Source of the DNA: Meghimatium bilineatum
Taxonomy: Eukaryota; Mollusca; Gastropoda; Stylommatophora; Philomycidae
NCBI GenBank assembly: GCA_034231615.1
Contig: CM067310.1
Location: 4,784,010-4,848,009, forward strand
Length of the DNA: 64,000 nucleotides
Reading direction: 5' to 3'
Part shown: in pieces, positions 63,401-64,000 of the stretch
How positions within the stretch are numbered: the stretch's first letter is position 1
Layout: each line of letters begins with the position of its first letter
Translations under genes and position numbers: made by a program
The notes under the pieces: model-generated
Told to the model about the DNA's origin: nothing
Database searches by the model: none
Seen by the model: only the letters and a program-made list of their open reading frames with translations

Positions 63401-64000
63401 TCTCTGCCTGTTAGGAACTCTGGTAACTAGAAGCCCGTCTCGAGCTGACGGAGCTTGTAGTTCTTTTTCCTAGGGACTTCTCACTTTCTATTTGCAGTTC
63501 GCGCTGCCCTCTAGCGCTGTTCTGCCATTTCATTGTTTCATTGTACTCTGTATGAAACATATGTGTCTCTCGCCATGCATTTACTTTTACGTGCATTTTA
63601 CATTGGCCGCCCCTCCAATGTTCGGACTGGACTGACTAGCTTCACTGTATGTCGACAGTGTTGCTATATGTGGTGATGCTGGTGGTGTCGGAGATATTGT
63701 CTGTCTCTTGTGCAGTCAAATCTCTTTCCATCTGCTACCTCCACATTCTCGGACACGATCCCCAAATGATTTGGCCAGAATCAGCACGAGCTGCTGTATT
63801 TCTGTTTCCAGGGTGCACCACGTGGAGGTACATTTGGGATCTTGGTTATCTGCTAACCCTGGGTCCGCCTAGAGCAATGCGTTCCCTTTGCACCCCGCCG
63901 TCGGGGATGAAAATAACTCTTCATGTACTAAGCCGCAGCAACTATTGGGTGGGGTGGCAAGTTCCCTTCCTTGCTCCCTTTACCTCCCCTAACACGTGCG
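63401..64000. other. No recognised gene
   Basis: GC-richer than the rest and possibly a continuation of the N3-like element, but I see no coding motif or second copy in this window. Confidence 0.4.

Overview
The window is intron-rich, AT-rich nuclear DNA from an invertebrate animal. The tRNA-derived SINEs, the many decayed LINE families and the transporter type fit a mollusc, perhaps a gastropod, but that placement is inference. There is no prokaryotic gene organisation. I recognise one host gene: an SLC6 (sodium/chloride-dependent neurotransmitter/amino-acid transporter) gene on the minus strand, spanning at least 20819-52401. Twelve coding exons join in frame with GT-AG introns and give 624 residues covering the start codon and all 12 expected membrane segments. 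The last, C-terminal tail exon was not found.

Layout. 1-20.8 kb: downstream flank or unrecognised last intron, made of LINE fragments, SINE-like repeats, two hAT-type MITEs or relics, a Tc1 pseudogene and several minisatellites. 20.8-52.4 kb: the SLC6 gene; ten of its eleven introns carry a minisatellite or microsatellite array, and nearly all carry transposon debris. 52.4-64 kb: upstream flank with long minisatellites (19 bp and about 46 bp units), LINE fragments, a MITE with TA target duplication, and a long member of one SINE-like family. No other host gene was recognised.

Working labels used below are mine. LINE-A and LINE-B: reverse-transcriptase 3' ends whose stop codon lies in a (TGA)n tail. 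LINE-I: RNase-H-bearing LINE with a (GAA)n tail. LINE-C to LINE-G: other RT fragments. N1, N2, N3: short non-autonomous repeats with (GAA)n tails. N4, N6: other dispersed repeats. S1, S2: tRNA-derived SINEs.

The best observations are: (1) an SLC6 protein with unusual residues at the ion-binding core; (2) N1, N2 and N3, bounded by target-site duplications in the best copies, sharing a central module with each other and a 3' tail with LINE-I, which looks like a LINE/SINE partnership; (3) tandem repeats that arose inside transposons (10.3 kb, 63.0 kb) and transposons that jumped into tandem repeats (7.0, 46.2 and 56.6 kb). I found no defence system, gene cluster or other clearly new molecular system. 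All LINE and Tc1 copies seen are truncated or broken.
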